Source of the DNA: Polyangiaceae bacterium
GTDB lineage: Bacteria; Myxococcota_A; Polyangia; Polyangiales; Polyangiaceae
DNA: 64,000 nucleotides
Direction: 5' to 3'
NCBI GenBank assembly: GCA_029941785.1
Contig: JAPYTK010000001.1
Span: forward strand, 30,919-94,918
The notes beneath the pieces were generated by a model. The model had not been told where the DNA came from. It searched no databases and was given only the letters and a program-made list of their open reading frames with translations. Position 1 is the first letter of the stretch. Every line of letters starts with the position of its first letter. The position numbers and the translations under genes were made by a program. Positions 9,231 to 17,828 of this stretch are shown here, piece after piece.

Positions 9231-10004
9231 ATGAATCAAGTCGCCTTGCCGCTAACTGGCGTCAACTCGTACTTACGGCTGCTCGGCCGCGCCGTCGCCG
9301 CACAATTCGCATCCGTACTCGCGCCACCGCGTTGCGTGAGCTGTCGCTCTTCGATGACGAGCACCGCGGTCTTTTGCCTTGCCTGCGCAGTGACCTTAAG
9401 ACCTCTCCAACCTACTGAAATTGCGGAAAAACTGGTAGCATTCGGTCACTATGGGGGCGCTCTGGCGGTTGCGATTCAACGCCTCAAATATCGACGTTGT
9501 CCCGAACTCGCGCACCCTCTCGGCACCTTGCTCGTCCGAGCGCTCGGACGTTGTTCTCCGAGGCGCGCTCTGCTCGTCCCCGTCCCGCTTCACCCGGTAC
9601 GCCTTGCTCAAAGAGGCTTCAATCAGGCCGGTTTGCTCGCACGCGTCGTTGCCGAAAAGACCGGACACGCCATCGCCTTCGACGCGCTTCGGCGATGCCG
9701 TCACGGCAGACCTCAAGCGCGGACATCGGCTCCGCAACGCTGGGAAAACGTCGCTGGGGCTTTCCTCGCATCCCCTGTTCCTCGATTGCAGCGATCGCAC
9801 GTCATCCTCGTCGACGACGTCTCGACAACCGGGGCCACCCTCCACGCTTGTCGCCGTGCCCTGCGACGGGCGGGTGCCAAGCGAGTCACGGGTCTGGTAC
9901 TCGCTATCGCCGACGCGCCACCAGCTCCCGGACAGGCACCACCACCGCTCCGTGACACGCTCAGTTCGTGGCGAACGGTGCTTCGGTCAGGGCCCGACAC
10001 TTGA
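9231..10004 (+). CDS. comF: ComF family phosphoribosyltransferase-like protein
   Basis: Four cysteines (C35, C38, C49, C52) form the usual N-terminal zinc knuckle. The C-terminal phosphoribosyltransferase fold carries the PRPP loop VILVDDVSTTGATL near residues 191-204 and the ComF-specific segments PVPLHPVRLAQRGFNQA and WENVAGAF. ComF proteins take part in natural transformation or DNA uptake in the cytoplasm. The length (257 aa) is typical. The last 44 bases overlap, tail to tail, the 3' end of the pseudokinase gene, so the two transcripts converge. Confidence 0.88.
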   Translation: MNQVALPLTGVNSYLRLLGRAVAAQFASVLAPPRCVSCRSSMTSTAVFCLACAVTLRPLQPTEIAEKLVAFGHYGGALAVAIQRLKYRRCPELAHPLGTLLVRALGRCSPRRALLVPVPLHPVRLAQRGFNQAGLLARVVAEKTGHAIAFDALRRCRHGRPQARTSAPQRWENVAGAFLASPVPRLQRSHVILVDDVSTTGATLHACRRALRRAGAKRVTGLVLAIADAPPAPGQAPPPLRDTLSSWRTVLRSGPDT

Positions 10005-12180
10005 AAATGACGGTGCGCCCTCGGGACACCCACTTGATCGGCATTCCCGGCACGCCAACCCGCACGAAAGCAGGACGCGTGCAGGGCACCTTCAATTTTT
10101 GGTTCACGACGCCGATGTCTTTGCCGAACAGGTAAACCTTCGCCGCAGGCGTCCCGTGATGGGCGACACGCAAATAACCCATCGTGAACGGCAGGTCCGT
10201 ACCCGTCTTGCCATCATCGGGCGGTGCGGCAGCAGGTGCGGTCGTGGCAGATGCTGCTACCGACGCGCTGACGCTCGGACTGGGGCCGGCCGATGCACTG
10301 GTGCTCGCGCTTAAGGCAGCGGAAGCGCTCGCGAGCGTCTTCGTCGCGGACGCACCTGCCATCGCCGGCAAAACGCGACCCAATGCGCTGGGGAGCGCGC
10401 TCGGATCGGGCTGTTGTCCCGCAGCCGATGGCGCCTGAGCGGCGCTCGCAATACCCGCAAGATCTGCACTAGGATCAGCTGGGGGCGGAGTCACCGACGA
10501 ACCACGGAGCGCCAACGACACGCCGATCCCCATCACGACAATTGCCGTCAACAAACCGATGCCGAGTAGTTTGCCCCAGCCTACCGCCGACGAGGTCTCT
10601 TCCGAAGGGGCCGAGTCTCCCCAAGGCGAGTCCTTCGACTCGGACTCGTCGCCATCTGCAATCTTGTGCAGATCGACGACACCCAAGACTTCCTCCATGT
10701 TGTCGTCGAATCCATTGCTGGAGGGTTCGGTTTCGACGGCTGCCGGGACGGGCTCGTCCGAGGGGGCCTCTTGCCCCATCGCTCCGGCGACGTCGGCGGC
10801 GTTGTACGCCAAGGTAGCCTGAAAATCGCTGGAAGAGATCGGTGCTTCCTCATCCACGTCGAACTCCATGTCGAGTTCCGATGAATCGAGAGCCATGGTG
10901 GCATCCAAGGCACCGTCGCCCACCGGGGCTGCCGGCGGAACGGCGCCATCGCGGGCGGACTGTTGCGTCGCCTCATCGGCAAACGATCCTGCCTCGGCCT
11001 CACGCGCTGCCACTTCGGCGTCCAATGCAGCGCGAGGCTTGATCGCCGTAGGCTCGTCACTGCCCCAATCGAGGGCCGGCACGGGTACGCTGGCCGGTGA
11101 TTCCGCCACCGTCACGTTGCCCTCAAGAGCAATGGTGTGATCCAAACCAACGAGGTTGAGATCGTTCAGTCCGGGAGCAAACTGTGCCGGATCCGGCGTG
11201 ACAGGTGCAGCGATCGCAGCGCCGGGCTCATCGAGTCCCAAATTCGGGCGCGGGGTGCCCAGAAGCGTCGCCTTCTTCGAACGCATGGGGGGAGCCCCCG
11301 CAGAACGAGGGGCCGTCCGCAGCGGAGGCGGGGCCGGCGTGCTGTCAGGCGCCGGCGCCGAGCTGCGGCTTCCCGTCGTGTTCATAGCGTGCGCGAGGGC
11401 TGCGCGACCTGCATCGTCGCTCGCCGCTCCGAAACTCTGCTCGAGTTCCATCGCGGTCAGCTTCCGGTCAGACAACTTCTCCGCCAGGCCACGACGCAGA
11501 TCATCGCGCATCTCTGGGGAAACAATATCGCCCAAGGTAGTGACATCCAATTGCCGGCCCGTAGGCTCGCGATCAGATAAAATCGACCACAGGATGGCGC
11601 ATAGAGCATAGACATCACCCCGCGGCGTGACACGTCCGCCGTCTCGTTGCTCAGGGGCCGTATAGCCGACGTCTGGCGCGATTCCGCCCCCACCCACGAG
11701 AGAAGACAATCCGAGCCCCCTCAGCCGCACGGAGCCGTCCATCCCCACGAAAATAACCTCAGGCGACAAGAAGCCGTGGGACATGCCCATCGAGCCCGTT
11801 TCCTCATCTTCATGTTCGTGAGCGAGTGCCAATGCCTCGGCGACCCGGTGCGCCACGTAAAACACGGATTGGACATCGAGCCTCTCGCTGCGACTACGCA
11901 ATCGCTGGACGAGTTCGGCCAGACTGCCACCCTCGACGAACTCACTTGCAACCGCCAACTGGCTGCGATCGATGAACGCCGCCTGGGGCGCCGCCAACGT
12001 TTCGTGGCCAAAACTTCGGCAAGACCCGAGAGCGCGCTGGGCGTCCTCGAAGCCTACGCCTGCAGGAGCCGAATACAGCCGAATCTCACAATCCACGCCC
12101 ATGGCGGACCGCGCGACGTACGCCTCAACGCCGCCAGCCAGGCGCCGCAGTACGGTATATGCTCCGATGCTCGTCCTCAT
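9961..12180 (-). CDS. Membrane pseudokinase, Hanks-type fold lacking catalytic residues
   Basis: Residues 1-255 follow the Hanks kinase fold (IGAYTVLRRLAGG, EFVEGGSLAELVQRL, VGYTAPEQRDGGRVTPRGDVYALCAILW), but every catalytic signature is gone. The ATP lysine is replaced (CEIRLYS), the HRD loop reads SHGFLSPEVIF, and DFG reads RGLGL. It should therefore not phosphorylate. A long acidic Ala/Pro-rich linker follows, then a transmembrane helix near 535-557, an Ala/Ser-rich spacer and a small outer beta domain ending with KVPCTRPAFVRVG. A role as scaffold or allosteric partner of active kinases is my inference. It converges on comF. Confidence 0.85.
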   Translation of the reverse strand: MRTSIGAYTVLRRLAGGVEAYVARSAMGVDCEIRLYSAPAGVGFEDAQRALGSCRSFGHETLAAPQAAFIDRSQLAVASEFVEGGSLAELVQRLRSRSERLDVQSVFYVAHRVAEALALAHEHEDEETGSMGMSHGFLSPEVIFVGMDGSVRLRGLGLSSLVGGGGIAPDVGYTAPEQRDGGRVTPRGDVYALCAILWSILSDREPTGRQLDVTTLGDIVSPEMRDDLRRGLAEKLSDRKLTAMELEQSFGAASDDAGRAALAHAMNTTGSRSSAPAPDSTPAPPPLRTAPRSAGAPPMRSKKATLLGTPRPNLGLDEPGAAIAAPVTPDPAQFAPGLNDLNLVGLDHTIALEGNVTVAESPASVPVPALDWGSDEPTAIKPRAALDAEVAAREAEAGSFADEATQQSARDGAVPPAAPVGDGALDATMALDSSELDMEFDVDEEAPISSSDFQATLAYNAADVAGAMGQEAPSDEPVPAAVETEPSSNGFDDNMEEVLGVVDLHKIADGDESESKDSPWGDSAPSEETSSAVGWGKLLGIGLLTAIVVMGIGVSLALRGSSVTPPPADPSADLAGIASAAQAPSAAGQQPDPSALPSALGRVLPAMAGASATKTLASASAALSASTSASAGPSPSVSASVAASATTAPAAAPPDDGKTGTDLPFTMGYLRVAHHGTPAAKVYLFGKDIGVVNQKLKVPCTRPAFVRVGVPGMPIKWVSRGRTVIFKCRALTEAPFATN

Positions 12181-12328
12181 CCCGTTGGCCTCCCATCAGC
12201 TTCGATGTGCGCAAAGCCTGACACCGCCCGAGCGTATGCGACGTATGTCGTCGCGTCCATGATGGTGTTTCCGCCTCTGCACTTTGCGTGAGCCGTGACA
12301 AATCGCAGGGTTGGGCTATGGTCGAGCG

Positions 12329-12703
12329 GTGACGATCATCTTATCCGAAGAATCCGCACGCAGCCTCATCGAGGCCCACGTGAGCATGGCCGCCTGGCAC
12401 CATCAGATGGCGGGCGCACTGAACGCCGCGGGAGGTCAAACCGCCCCCCCCGACGCCAGCCAGCTCCGTGCGTACATCAAGCTCTTCTCAGCACAGTTTC
12501 CCGAACTCGCGGCAATCGCAAACGCCATCAGCGAGCCACGGCCCTATACGCCGCCTCCTGCGGTGGCGGCACCGGAGACCCTCGTCGAGAACGAAGGCGT
12601 GCCGATCGCTCCACCGCCCGCCCCCCTTCAAGATGCTCCACCGGCAAGCGATAGCCCGGCCCCGCCTCCGATGGTCGAGCCGCACAACGTGAAGTACGAG
12701 TAA
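12329..12703 (+). CDS. Small hypothetical protein with Pro-rich tail
   Basis: An amphipathic helical N-terminal half (ILSEESARSLIEAHVSMAAWHHQMAGAL) precedes a proline/alanine-rich, probably disordered tail ending HNVKYE. There is no signal peptide or membrane segment. I prefer the GTG at 12329; a TTG at 12311 in the same frame would add six residues. The gene lies 34 bases before kbl on the same strand and may be co-transcribed. I do not recognise the family. Confidence 0.55.
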   Translation: MTIILSEESARSLIEAHVSMAAWHHQMAGALNAAGGQTAPPDASQLRAYIKLFSAQFPELAAIANAISEPRPYTPPPAVAAPETLVENEGVPIAPPPAPLQDAPPASDSPAPPPMVEPHNVKYE

Positions 12704-12737
12704 GCACACGCGCCGGTCCGTTGTATAAGGCGGAGCC

Positions 12738-13922
12738 ATGTTCGACTCTGCCCGCGCGCACTACTCAGCCACGCTCAACGACATCCGCGACGCCGGTCTC
12801 TTCAAGGAAGAACGGGTCATCACGACGCCGCAGGGGGCGAGCATCGAAACCGCTGGGCAGAAGGTGCTGAATTTCTGTGCCAACAACTACCTCGGACTCT
12901 CTTCGCACCCCGCTGTCATCGAAGGAGCGAAGAAAGCGCTCGACAGTCATGGCTTTGGCCTGAGCAGCGTGCGCTTCATCTGCGGCACCCAAGACATCCA
13001 CAAACAGCTCGAGCAGCGGATCAGCGACTACTTCGGGACTGAGGACACGATCTTGTACACGTCCTGTTTCGACGCCAACGCTGGATTGTTCGAGACGGTC
13101 CTCGGCCCGGAAGACGCCATCATCAGTGACCAGCTCAACCACGCCAGCATCATCGACGGCGTTCGCCTCTGCAAAGCCGAACGTCACCGCTTCGCCAATG
13201 GGGACATGGCTGCGCTCGAAGAGGTGTTGAAAAAGACCGCCGGCAATCGCCTGCGCATGATCGCAACCGACGGTGTCTTCTCGATGGACGGCTACTTGGC
13301 GAAACTGGATGAGATTTGCGATCTCGCCGACCGCTACGATGCGATGGTGATGGTCGATGAGTCGCACGCGACAGGATTCATCGGCCCCACAGGCCGCGGC
13401 ACCCCGGAACACCACGGCGTGCTCCATCGCGTCGACATCATCACCTCGACGCTCGGAAAAGCACTGGGCGGTGGCAGCGGGGGCTTCACCACGGGGCGGC
13501 GAGAGATCGTGGCTCTCTTGCGGCAGCGCTCCCGGCCGTACCTCTTCTCGAACACCGTAGCCCCGCCGATCGTCGGTGCCGCCTTGGCCGTCTTCGACCT
13601 TCTCGCGGGCGACGACGAACCGCGCAAACACCTCGCGACGATCACGACACAGTTCCGAGACGGAATGACCTCCCTGGGCTTTGACATCAAGGAAGGGATC
13701 CACCCCATCGTCCCGGTGATGATCGGCGATGCGCGCAAGGCGACCCAGCTCGCTGACGCCTTGCTAAGCGAGGGGATCTACGTCATCGGGTTTTCCTTTC
13801 CGGTCGTACCCAAGGGTCAGGCGCGCGTCCGCGTGCAAATCAGCGCAGCACACAGCCACGCCGATGTCGCTCACGCCATCGACGCCTTCGGCCGCTGCGG
13901 CAAAAAGCTCGGGCTCATCTGA
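12738..13922 (+). CDS. kbl: Glycine C-acetyltransferase (2-amino-3-ketobutyrate CoA ligase)
   Basis: This PLP enzyme (alpha-oxoamine synthase family) cleaves 2-amino-3-ketobutyrate with CoA to glycine and acetyl-CoA, the second step of threonine degradation. Visible hallmarks are [67 protein letters not shown] and the PLP-lysine motif STLGKALGG near residue 240. The 394-residue length is exactly that of Kbl and the GRGTPEH segment separates it from KAS-type relatives. The usual partner gene tdh is not adjacent, so threonine dehydrogenase must be encoded elsewhere or the substrate supplied otherwise. Confidence 0.93.
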   Translation: MFDSARAHYSATLNDIRDAGLFKEERVITTPQGASIETAGQKVLNFCANNYLGLSSHPAVIEGAKKALDSHGFGLSSVRFICGTQDIHKQLEQRISDYFGTEDTILYTSCFDANAGLFETVLGPEDAIISDQLNHASIIDGVRLCKAERHRFANGDMAALEEVLKKTAGNRLRMIATDGVFSMDGYLAKLDEICDLADRYDAMVMVDESHATGFIGPTGRGTPEHHGVLHRVDIITSTLGKALGGGSGGFTTGRREIVALLRQRSRPYLFSNTVAPPIVGAALAVFDLLAGDDEPRKHLATITTQFRDGMTSLGFDIKEGIHPIVPVMIGDARKATQLADALLSEGIYVIGFSFPVVPKGQARVRVQISAAHSHADVAHAIDAFGRCGKKLGLI

Positions 13923-13944
13923 GCGCCGTCGGCGCCGGCTCGCA

Positions 13945-14658
13945 TCACTTGCAGCTGGCGTCAGGGTAGTACCTCTGACCGCTCTTCATGGCGTCGCACT
14001 CGCTGTTGCAGTTCTTTTGGTCGCACCGACGGTGCTTTTTGAGCGCCGCCAGGGACGGGCACATGGTCGGCAAAACCCAACACCAACCGGGCACGTCCGA
14101 TGTCAAACACCCTGTCTGGTTGACCACCTCGTACACGCAGTGCTGAGTGGTCGGATCCGGGCACTTGAGCGCGGCGATCCCACCGCAGAACTCCTGCGGC
14201 ATGCACACGCCGCTGTTCGCGACAGACATGCCGTGCACAGCGGCGATCTCATCGCTCCAGTAGTTGATGCCGTCACACCCACACACGGCATTCTTCGCGG
14301 CGTTCTGCGTCGTGCCGAGAGCCTTGCAAGTCCCCTGGCCGCACCCTGGCGCGTCGCAATATTCCCCCATGGGGCACGGATTGCTGTTGTCCGACCACAT
14401 GCACGTGTTGCCGCTTTGACCGCCACTGCCGCCGGCGCCACCCGATCCGCTGCTCACCGCGCCGCCCGCGCCGCCCGTGGCGCTGCTCACCGTGCTGGTC
14501 ACGCTCATGCTGCTCGACGTCATGCCCCCTTGACCGGATCCACCGGTCGACACGCTGCTCGTGCTCGTGCTCGTGCTCGTCGTGGTCGTTTCTCCGCTGC
14601 CACAGGCAAGAAACAAGAAGCCAACCAAGATCCCGCCGCCCCATCGCCAATCGTTCAT
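13945..14658 (-). CDS. Lipoprotein with Ser/Thr/Gly linker and Kazal-like Cys domain
   Basis: A lipoprotein signal ends in FLFLACG (Cys19). A low-complexity Ser/Thr/Gly linker of about 65 residues follows, then a Cys-rich domain. The core PCPMGEYCDAPGCGQGTC and VCGCDGINYWSDEIAAVHG recalls the Kazal protease-inhibitor signature (VCGxDGxxYxxxCxA). More cysteines follow in the tail (CDQKNCNSEC). It is presumably anchored on the outer membrane and exposed. It shares its architecture with 40643-41329, so the two are paralogues. Protease inhibition is suggested by the motif but unproven, and an adhesive role is equally possible. Confidence 0.75.
   Translation of the reverse strand: MNDWRWGGGILVGFLFLACGSGETTTTSTSTSTSSVSTGGSGQGGMTSSSMSVTSTVSSATGGAGGAVSSGSGGAGGSGGQSGNTCMWSDNSNPCPMGEYCDAPGCGQGTCKALGTTQNAAKNAVCGCDGINYWSDEIAAVHGMSVANSGVCMPQEFCGGIAALKCPDPTTQHCVYEVVNQTGCLTSDVPGWCWVLPTMCPSLAALKKHRRCDQKNCNSECDAMKSGQRYYPDASCK
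14555..14580. repeat. GTGCTC hexamer microsatellite inside lipoprotein gene
   Basis: Three perfect GTGCTC units (14561-14578) with degenerate flanks encode alternating Thr-Ser in the linker of the Kazal-like lipoprotein. Units are multiples of three, so copy-number slippage would change linker length without a frameshift. Confidence 0.7.
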
Positions 14659-14696
14659 GCCCTCTTGTTAGCAGACCGCTGCTCTGGGGGCACGGC

Positions 14697-15743
14697 TCAC
14701 TTCGGCGGCGTGAAGTCGTCGCAGGTCTCGTCGATGATCTTCACCGCTTCTTGGAAGGGCGGGCCGAAGTCCTGTTCGCAAACCGAGACCTCGAGCCCAC
14801 GATCGCCCCACATCGCGATGAACTCCGACCAGTGCTTGCCCTTATTTGGCTTGGTGGTCGGGCCACAGCCAGGGAAGGCCGGGGTGAAGCCGAGCACGGC
14901 GACCGCCTCGGCGTTGCCATCTTTCGCCGCAACGACGACGTCATACCAATCTTGAGGCACGCCCGCGTCCTCGTAGTTCGGATCGTCGCTGATGAAGGTC
15001 ACCACGAGAATGGCGTCCTCCCGCAAGAAACCCGCGTTGCAACCACCGGGCGCGTTGATCTCGCTCGCCATGGCCGCCACGAGCGCGTCCATCGGTCGCT
15101 CCGCGGGATGCCCCGCGAGCCCAACCTGCGCCACGCACGTAAAACTCGCCGTCTTGTCCGGCTCGGCCTCCACGATGTAACGCTCGTCGCCTACGAGCTG
15201 GCACAGCTTGTTGCTCGCCCCCTGCCCCGCTGGATGGAGCACGCCGGCCCCTATCGTGCTGTCGCACGGCTCGAAGTTGGTGTTGCACGCGTAGCCCACG
15301 CACGTACTGTGCGGAGCGGACTGGCAACTCTGTGGTGTGCACCGTGTCTCCGCATCAGTGTCGACCACCATGATGTGGTAGTTGCTGCCAGCCTTGATCG
15401 TGCTTTGGATGGTGCTGATGAAGTTGGGAAAGCTGGCGATGAGCGCCACTTGTTGCTCCTGCATCGAGATGGAGTTGTCGACGATGAACAGGAAATCGAC
15501 TTTCTCGCAACCGCTCTGTGCGCCCCCGCTCCCGGTCAAGTTGATCCCTCCGCTGCCCGACCCGATCGTCGTGTCGCCGGCGCCGCCGCTTCCGCCGTGG
15601 CCCGCTGTACCTACGCCACTCGACGCACTACTGGCGCTTGGGGCATACACCGGCGATTCAGCCGAACAGCCTACATGAGCACTGGCTGCGATCAACACGA
15701 CGACACACCCTGTCGTCATCCACCCACGATGTTTGTCGAGCAT
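14697..15743 (-). CDS. Secreted lipoprotein with von Willebrand factor A domain
   Basis: A signal peptide ends at AHVGCS (Cys26) and a Ser/Gly-rich linker spans about 30-78. The VWA fold begins with FLFIVDNSISMQEQ, whose D89-x-S91-x-S93 is the metal-binding MIDAS triad. Later strands include ILVVTFISDDPNYED and AVAVLGFTPAF. Several cysteines inserted after the second strand suggest an extracellular, disulfide-bonded form. The protein probably binds a ligand through a divalent metal at the cell surface. I chose the ATG at 15743 because GAGGAG lies seven bases upstream (15751-15756). Similar proteins are numerous in Polyangiales genomes and their functions are unknown. Confidence 0.8.
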   Translation of the reverse strand: MLDKHRGWMTTGCVVVLIAASAHVGCSAESPVYAPSASSASSGVGTAGHGGSGGAGDTTIGSGSGGINLTGSGGAQSGCEKVDFLFIVDNSISMQEQQVALIASFPNFISTIQSTIKAGSNYHIMVVDTDAETRCTPQSCQSAPHSTCVGYACNTNFEPCDSTIGAGVLHPAGQGASNKLCQLVGDERYIVEAEPDKTASFTCVAQVGLAGHPAERPMDALVAAMASEINAPGGCNAGFLREDAILVVTFISDDPNYEDAGVPQDWYDVVVAAKDGNAEAVAVLGFTPAFPGCGPTTKPNKGKHWSEFIAMWGDRGLEVSVCEQDFGPPFQEAVKIIDETCDDFTPPK

Positions 15744-15750
15744 AAACAAG

Positions 15751-15756
15751 CTCCTC
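15751..15756 (-). promoter_or_regulatory. Shine-Dalgarno site fixing the VWA lipoprotein start
   Basis: The minus strand reads GAGGAG seven bases before the ATG at 15743, which decides this start over an upstream in-frame codon at 15809. Confidence 0.7.
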
Positions 15757-15805
15757 ACTAGTGCCCCGTCGCTCTCAAGGATAGCACGTGTACGCCAACA
15801 TTCGA

Positions 15806-16594
15806 TCACGCTCGATGATCGAGCAGCGCCGACGCCAACTCAGCGAAACCCTCACCTGCCGCAGCGGTCGTAACGAAACGCGGGGGTATGGTCAGCCTCG
15901 GGACGAAGGGCCGAATGTTCGCCACACCGAACGTGGTCTCGAAAGCCGCAAAACACGCGGCGTCATTGCTGCTATCGCCCACAAACGCATAATGCCGTCG
16001 GCAGCTCACCTCATCCTCGGCGAACAGCTCTCGCAGGGTGCGCATGCTGCCGGTGGCCTTGTCGTCACTATCGAGGGTCAGGTGCAGATGAATACTCGAC
16101 GCACACGTGCGCGCGCCCAACGCTTCCGCCGCCCGCCGAATCTCCTGCACGCGAGCGTGCGGAAGTCGTTGCGTCTCGCCAATGTCAAAGGTGGTGTCCG
16201 TTAGGCGAGCGTCGTTGTCATCTGCGAGCACCGCATCCTCGAAACGCGCGCGAATTTGCGACACGATCGCCTGTAACTTCGTGCGACGCGCCGCCCTGTC
16301 CTCTGCACACAATCTGTCGATGCGCTGCAGGCCAGCACCTTTTCGCGTATATGCGATAGCTCCATTTTCCGCTATCGCCGCGTCCACGGGCCACTGCCGT
16401 GCGACGACTTCTCCCCATCCTGCGGAGCGGCCCGTACACGCGATGAGACGCAGACCGGCGTCCGCCATGTTCCACAAAGCGCCAAACGCATCCCGCGTGA
16501 GACGACCATCGGACAACACGGTGCCGTCGAGGTCGAAGATCAACCCCCGGAGACGTTTCGCATTCTCTGGTTCGAGCTCGACGAGGGGTCTCAT
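15806..16594 (-). CDS. HAD-superfamily (type IIB) phosphatase
   Basis: The catalytic motif LIFDLDGTVLSDG carries nucleophile D21 and acid D23. TGRSAGW follows as motif II, a lysine lies in DSDDKATG, and GDSSNDAACFAAF is motif IV with the metal-binding Asp pair. The cap region between motifs II and III fits class IIB, the group of sugar-phosphate phosphatases such as mannosyl-3-phosphoglycerate and trehalose-6-phosphate phosphatases. The protein is cytosolic and its substrate cannot be assigned. It stands 62 bases upstream of the VWA gene on the same strand and is divergent from the barrel gene at 16734. Confidence 0.85.
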   Translation of the reverse strand: MRPLVELEPENAKRLRGLIFDLDGTVLSDGRLTRDAFGALWNMADAGLRLIACTGRSAGWGEVVARQWPVDAAIAENGAIAYTRKGAGLQRIDRLCAEDRAARRTKLQAIVSQIRARFEDAVLADDNDARLTDTTFDIGETQRLPHARVQEIRRAAEALGARTCASSIHLHLTLDSDDKATGSMRTLRELFAEDEVSCRRHYAFVGDSSNDAACFAAFETTFGVANIRPFVPRLTIPPRFVTTAAAGEGFAELASALLDHRA

Positions 16595-16733
16595 GGCCCA
16601 TGCTCCATCTCACACCCCCAGACACGGTTGCAGGTCGATGACACGATTGTCTTTATACACGGACTGGGCGCAGCAAGGTTCGGTCACCACGTCATGCTGG
16701 ACCCCGCCTCGTACCCTGCTAGTCTAATTCGCG

Positions 16734-17828
16734 ATGTGGTGTCGAAAATTCATGGTGGGGTGCGTGACGATCGGGGCGTTGGGATCGCTCAGCATTTCGA
16801 CGCAGGCGGCGCCGGCCGCGGGAAAGAAGGCAGCACCCGCGAAGAAGGTGGCACCCGCGAAGAAGGCAGCACCCGCGAAGAAGGCAGCACCCGCGAAGAA
16901 GGCTACACCGGCGCAGGCTACACCCGCGAAGGCCGACGACAACGCAGAGGCGGCAAGCACATGCCCACCCGGCGCATTCTGTGACCAGGCCCAAATCGAC
17001 GTGCCAAAGTCCAAGCCAGCGGACGGCTCCAATGAGCCAGCAGACCGCTCCGATGAGCCGCCCGCAGGCCAAACCGTGACCCTTCCTCCTCCGCGACCCG
17101 GGAGCGATCCCGATTCACCACGAGTGATCGTCGTGCATCCCGACCGACCGGGACGACCCGGCCAAGTCGTGATCTACGAGGACGGTGAGATGCCGCCCTA
17201 TTGGGAAGGCGATCCCGGCCCACCACCAGCGGCAAAAAAACGCAGGAGTCGGCGAAGGCGATCGCGAAGGCGGCGACGTTTCAACCAGAAGTGGGGCATC
17301 AACCTCCGCTTGGACGGCGTCCTGCTGCCAAGTGCGCGCAGTCGAAGCGAGGACGAGGGGATGGGCGGTATCGGCGCCAGCGTGCGCTATCGGCCCATGC
17401 CTCATCTCGCTTTCGATGCAGGCGTCGATTACATCGGCGGCATCGATGCCAATGGTTACCGACGGTACGAGCTGCCGGTCGGACTCAACCTCATGTTCTT
17501 CCCCAACCCGCATTCCCTGGCGCAGTTTTATCTGTTCGGCGGCGTCAACTGGTCCATGGCCGAGGTACAAAGTGACACCTGGCAGAGCCATTTGGCCAAC
17601 GGAACGTCCGATTCGTACGGCTATTTCGGCGGCCAACTCGGTCTGGGTCTCGAGTTCCGCGTGAGCCCTCTTCTCGGCATCCACATCGACGGCCTGGGCT
17701 TCGCACGTACCCGCACCGACGATGACGAAGGCGGCCGCTTCGCAGAATACATCTCTCGCCGCACGGGCGAGACGACGAACAGTTCGGCCGGAGGAATGTT
17801 GCGTATCGGCGTGAACTTCTGGTGGTAG
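16734..17828 (+). CDS. Outer-membrane beta-barrel protein with Ala-Pro-Lys repeat region
   Basis: The signal peptide is cut near SISTQA-APA. Residues 30-65 are tandem KKAAPA-type repeats, positively charged and probably extended, like histone-H1-style tails. Pro/Arg-rich and KKRRSRRRRSRRRR stretches follow, then a beta-barrel domain from about residue 185 (GINLRLDGVLLPS, GIGASVRYRPMPHLAFDAGVDYIGG) ending in GMLRIGVNFWW, a classic barrel C-terminus. The basic segment could contact peptidoglycan, LPS or acidic polysaccharide. The stop overlaps the start of lnt by seven bases. An alternative start lies at 16752. Confidence 0.75.
   Translation: MWCRKFMVGCVTIGALGSLSISTQAAPAAGKKAAPAKKVAPAKKAAPAKKAAPAKKATPAQATPAKADDNAEAASTCPPGAFCDQAQIDVPKSKPADGSNEPADRSDEPPAGQTVTLPPPRPGSDPDSPRVIVVHPDRPGRPGQVVIYEDGEMPPYWEGDPGPPPAAKKRRSRRRRSRRRRRFNQKWGINLRLDGVLLPSARSRSEDEGMGGIGASVRYRPMPHLAFDAGVDYIGGIDANGYRRYELPVGLNLMFFPNPHSLAQFYLFGGVNWSMAEVQSDTWQSHLANGTSDSYGYFGGQLGLGLEFRVSPLLGIHIDGLGFARTRTDDDEGGRFAEYISRRTGETTNSSAGGMLRIGVNFWW
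16833..16904. repeat. Four tandem 18-bp units encoding Ala-Pro-Ala-Lys-Lys repeats
   Basis: Units of GCACCCGCGAAGAAGGCA recur at 16833, 16851, 16869 and 16887 with one or two changes in the first and last. They lie in frame in the barrel gene, so expansion or contraction changes the length of the basic linker only. Confidence 0.9.

Noticed and set aside
12765..13703. Minus-strand frame of over 300 codons opposite kbl
   Set aside because: Kbl is unmistakable on the other strand, and the antisense product shows no motif or codon pattern of its own.
14751..15761. Plus-strand frame of over 300 codons opposite the VWA lipoprotein
   Set aside because: The VWA gene has signal peptide, MIDAS and ribosome site, so the plus frame is a shadow.
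16833..16904. Possible CRISPR array
   Set aside because: The units are contiguous with no unique spacers and encode protein in frame.
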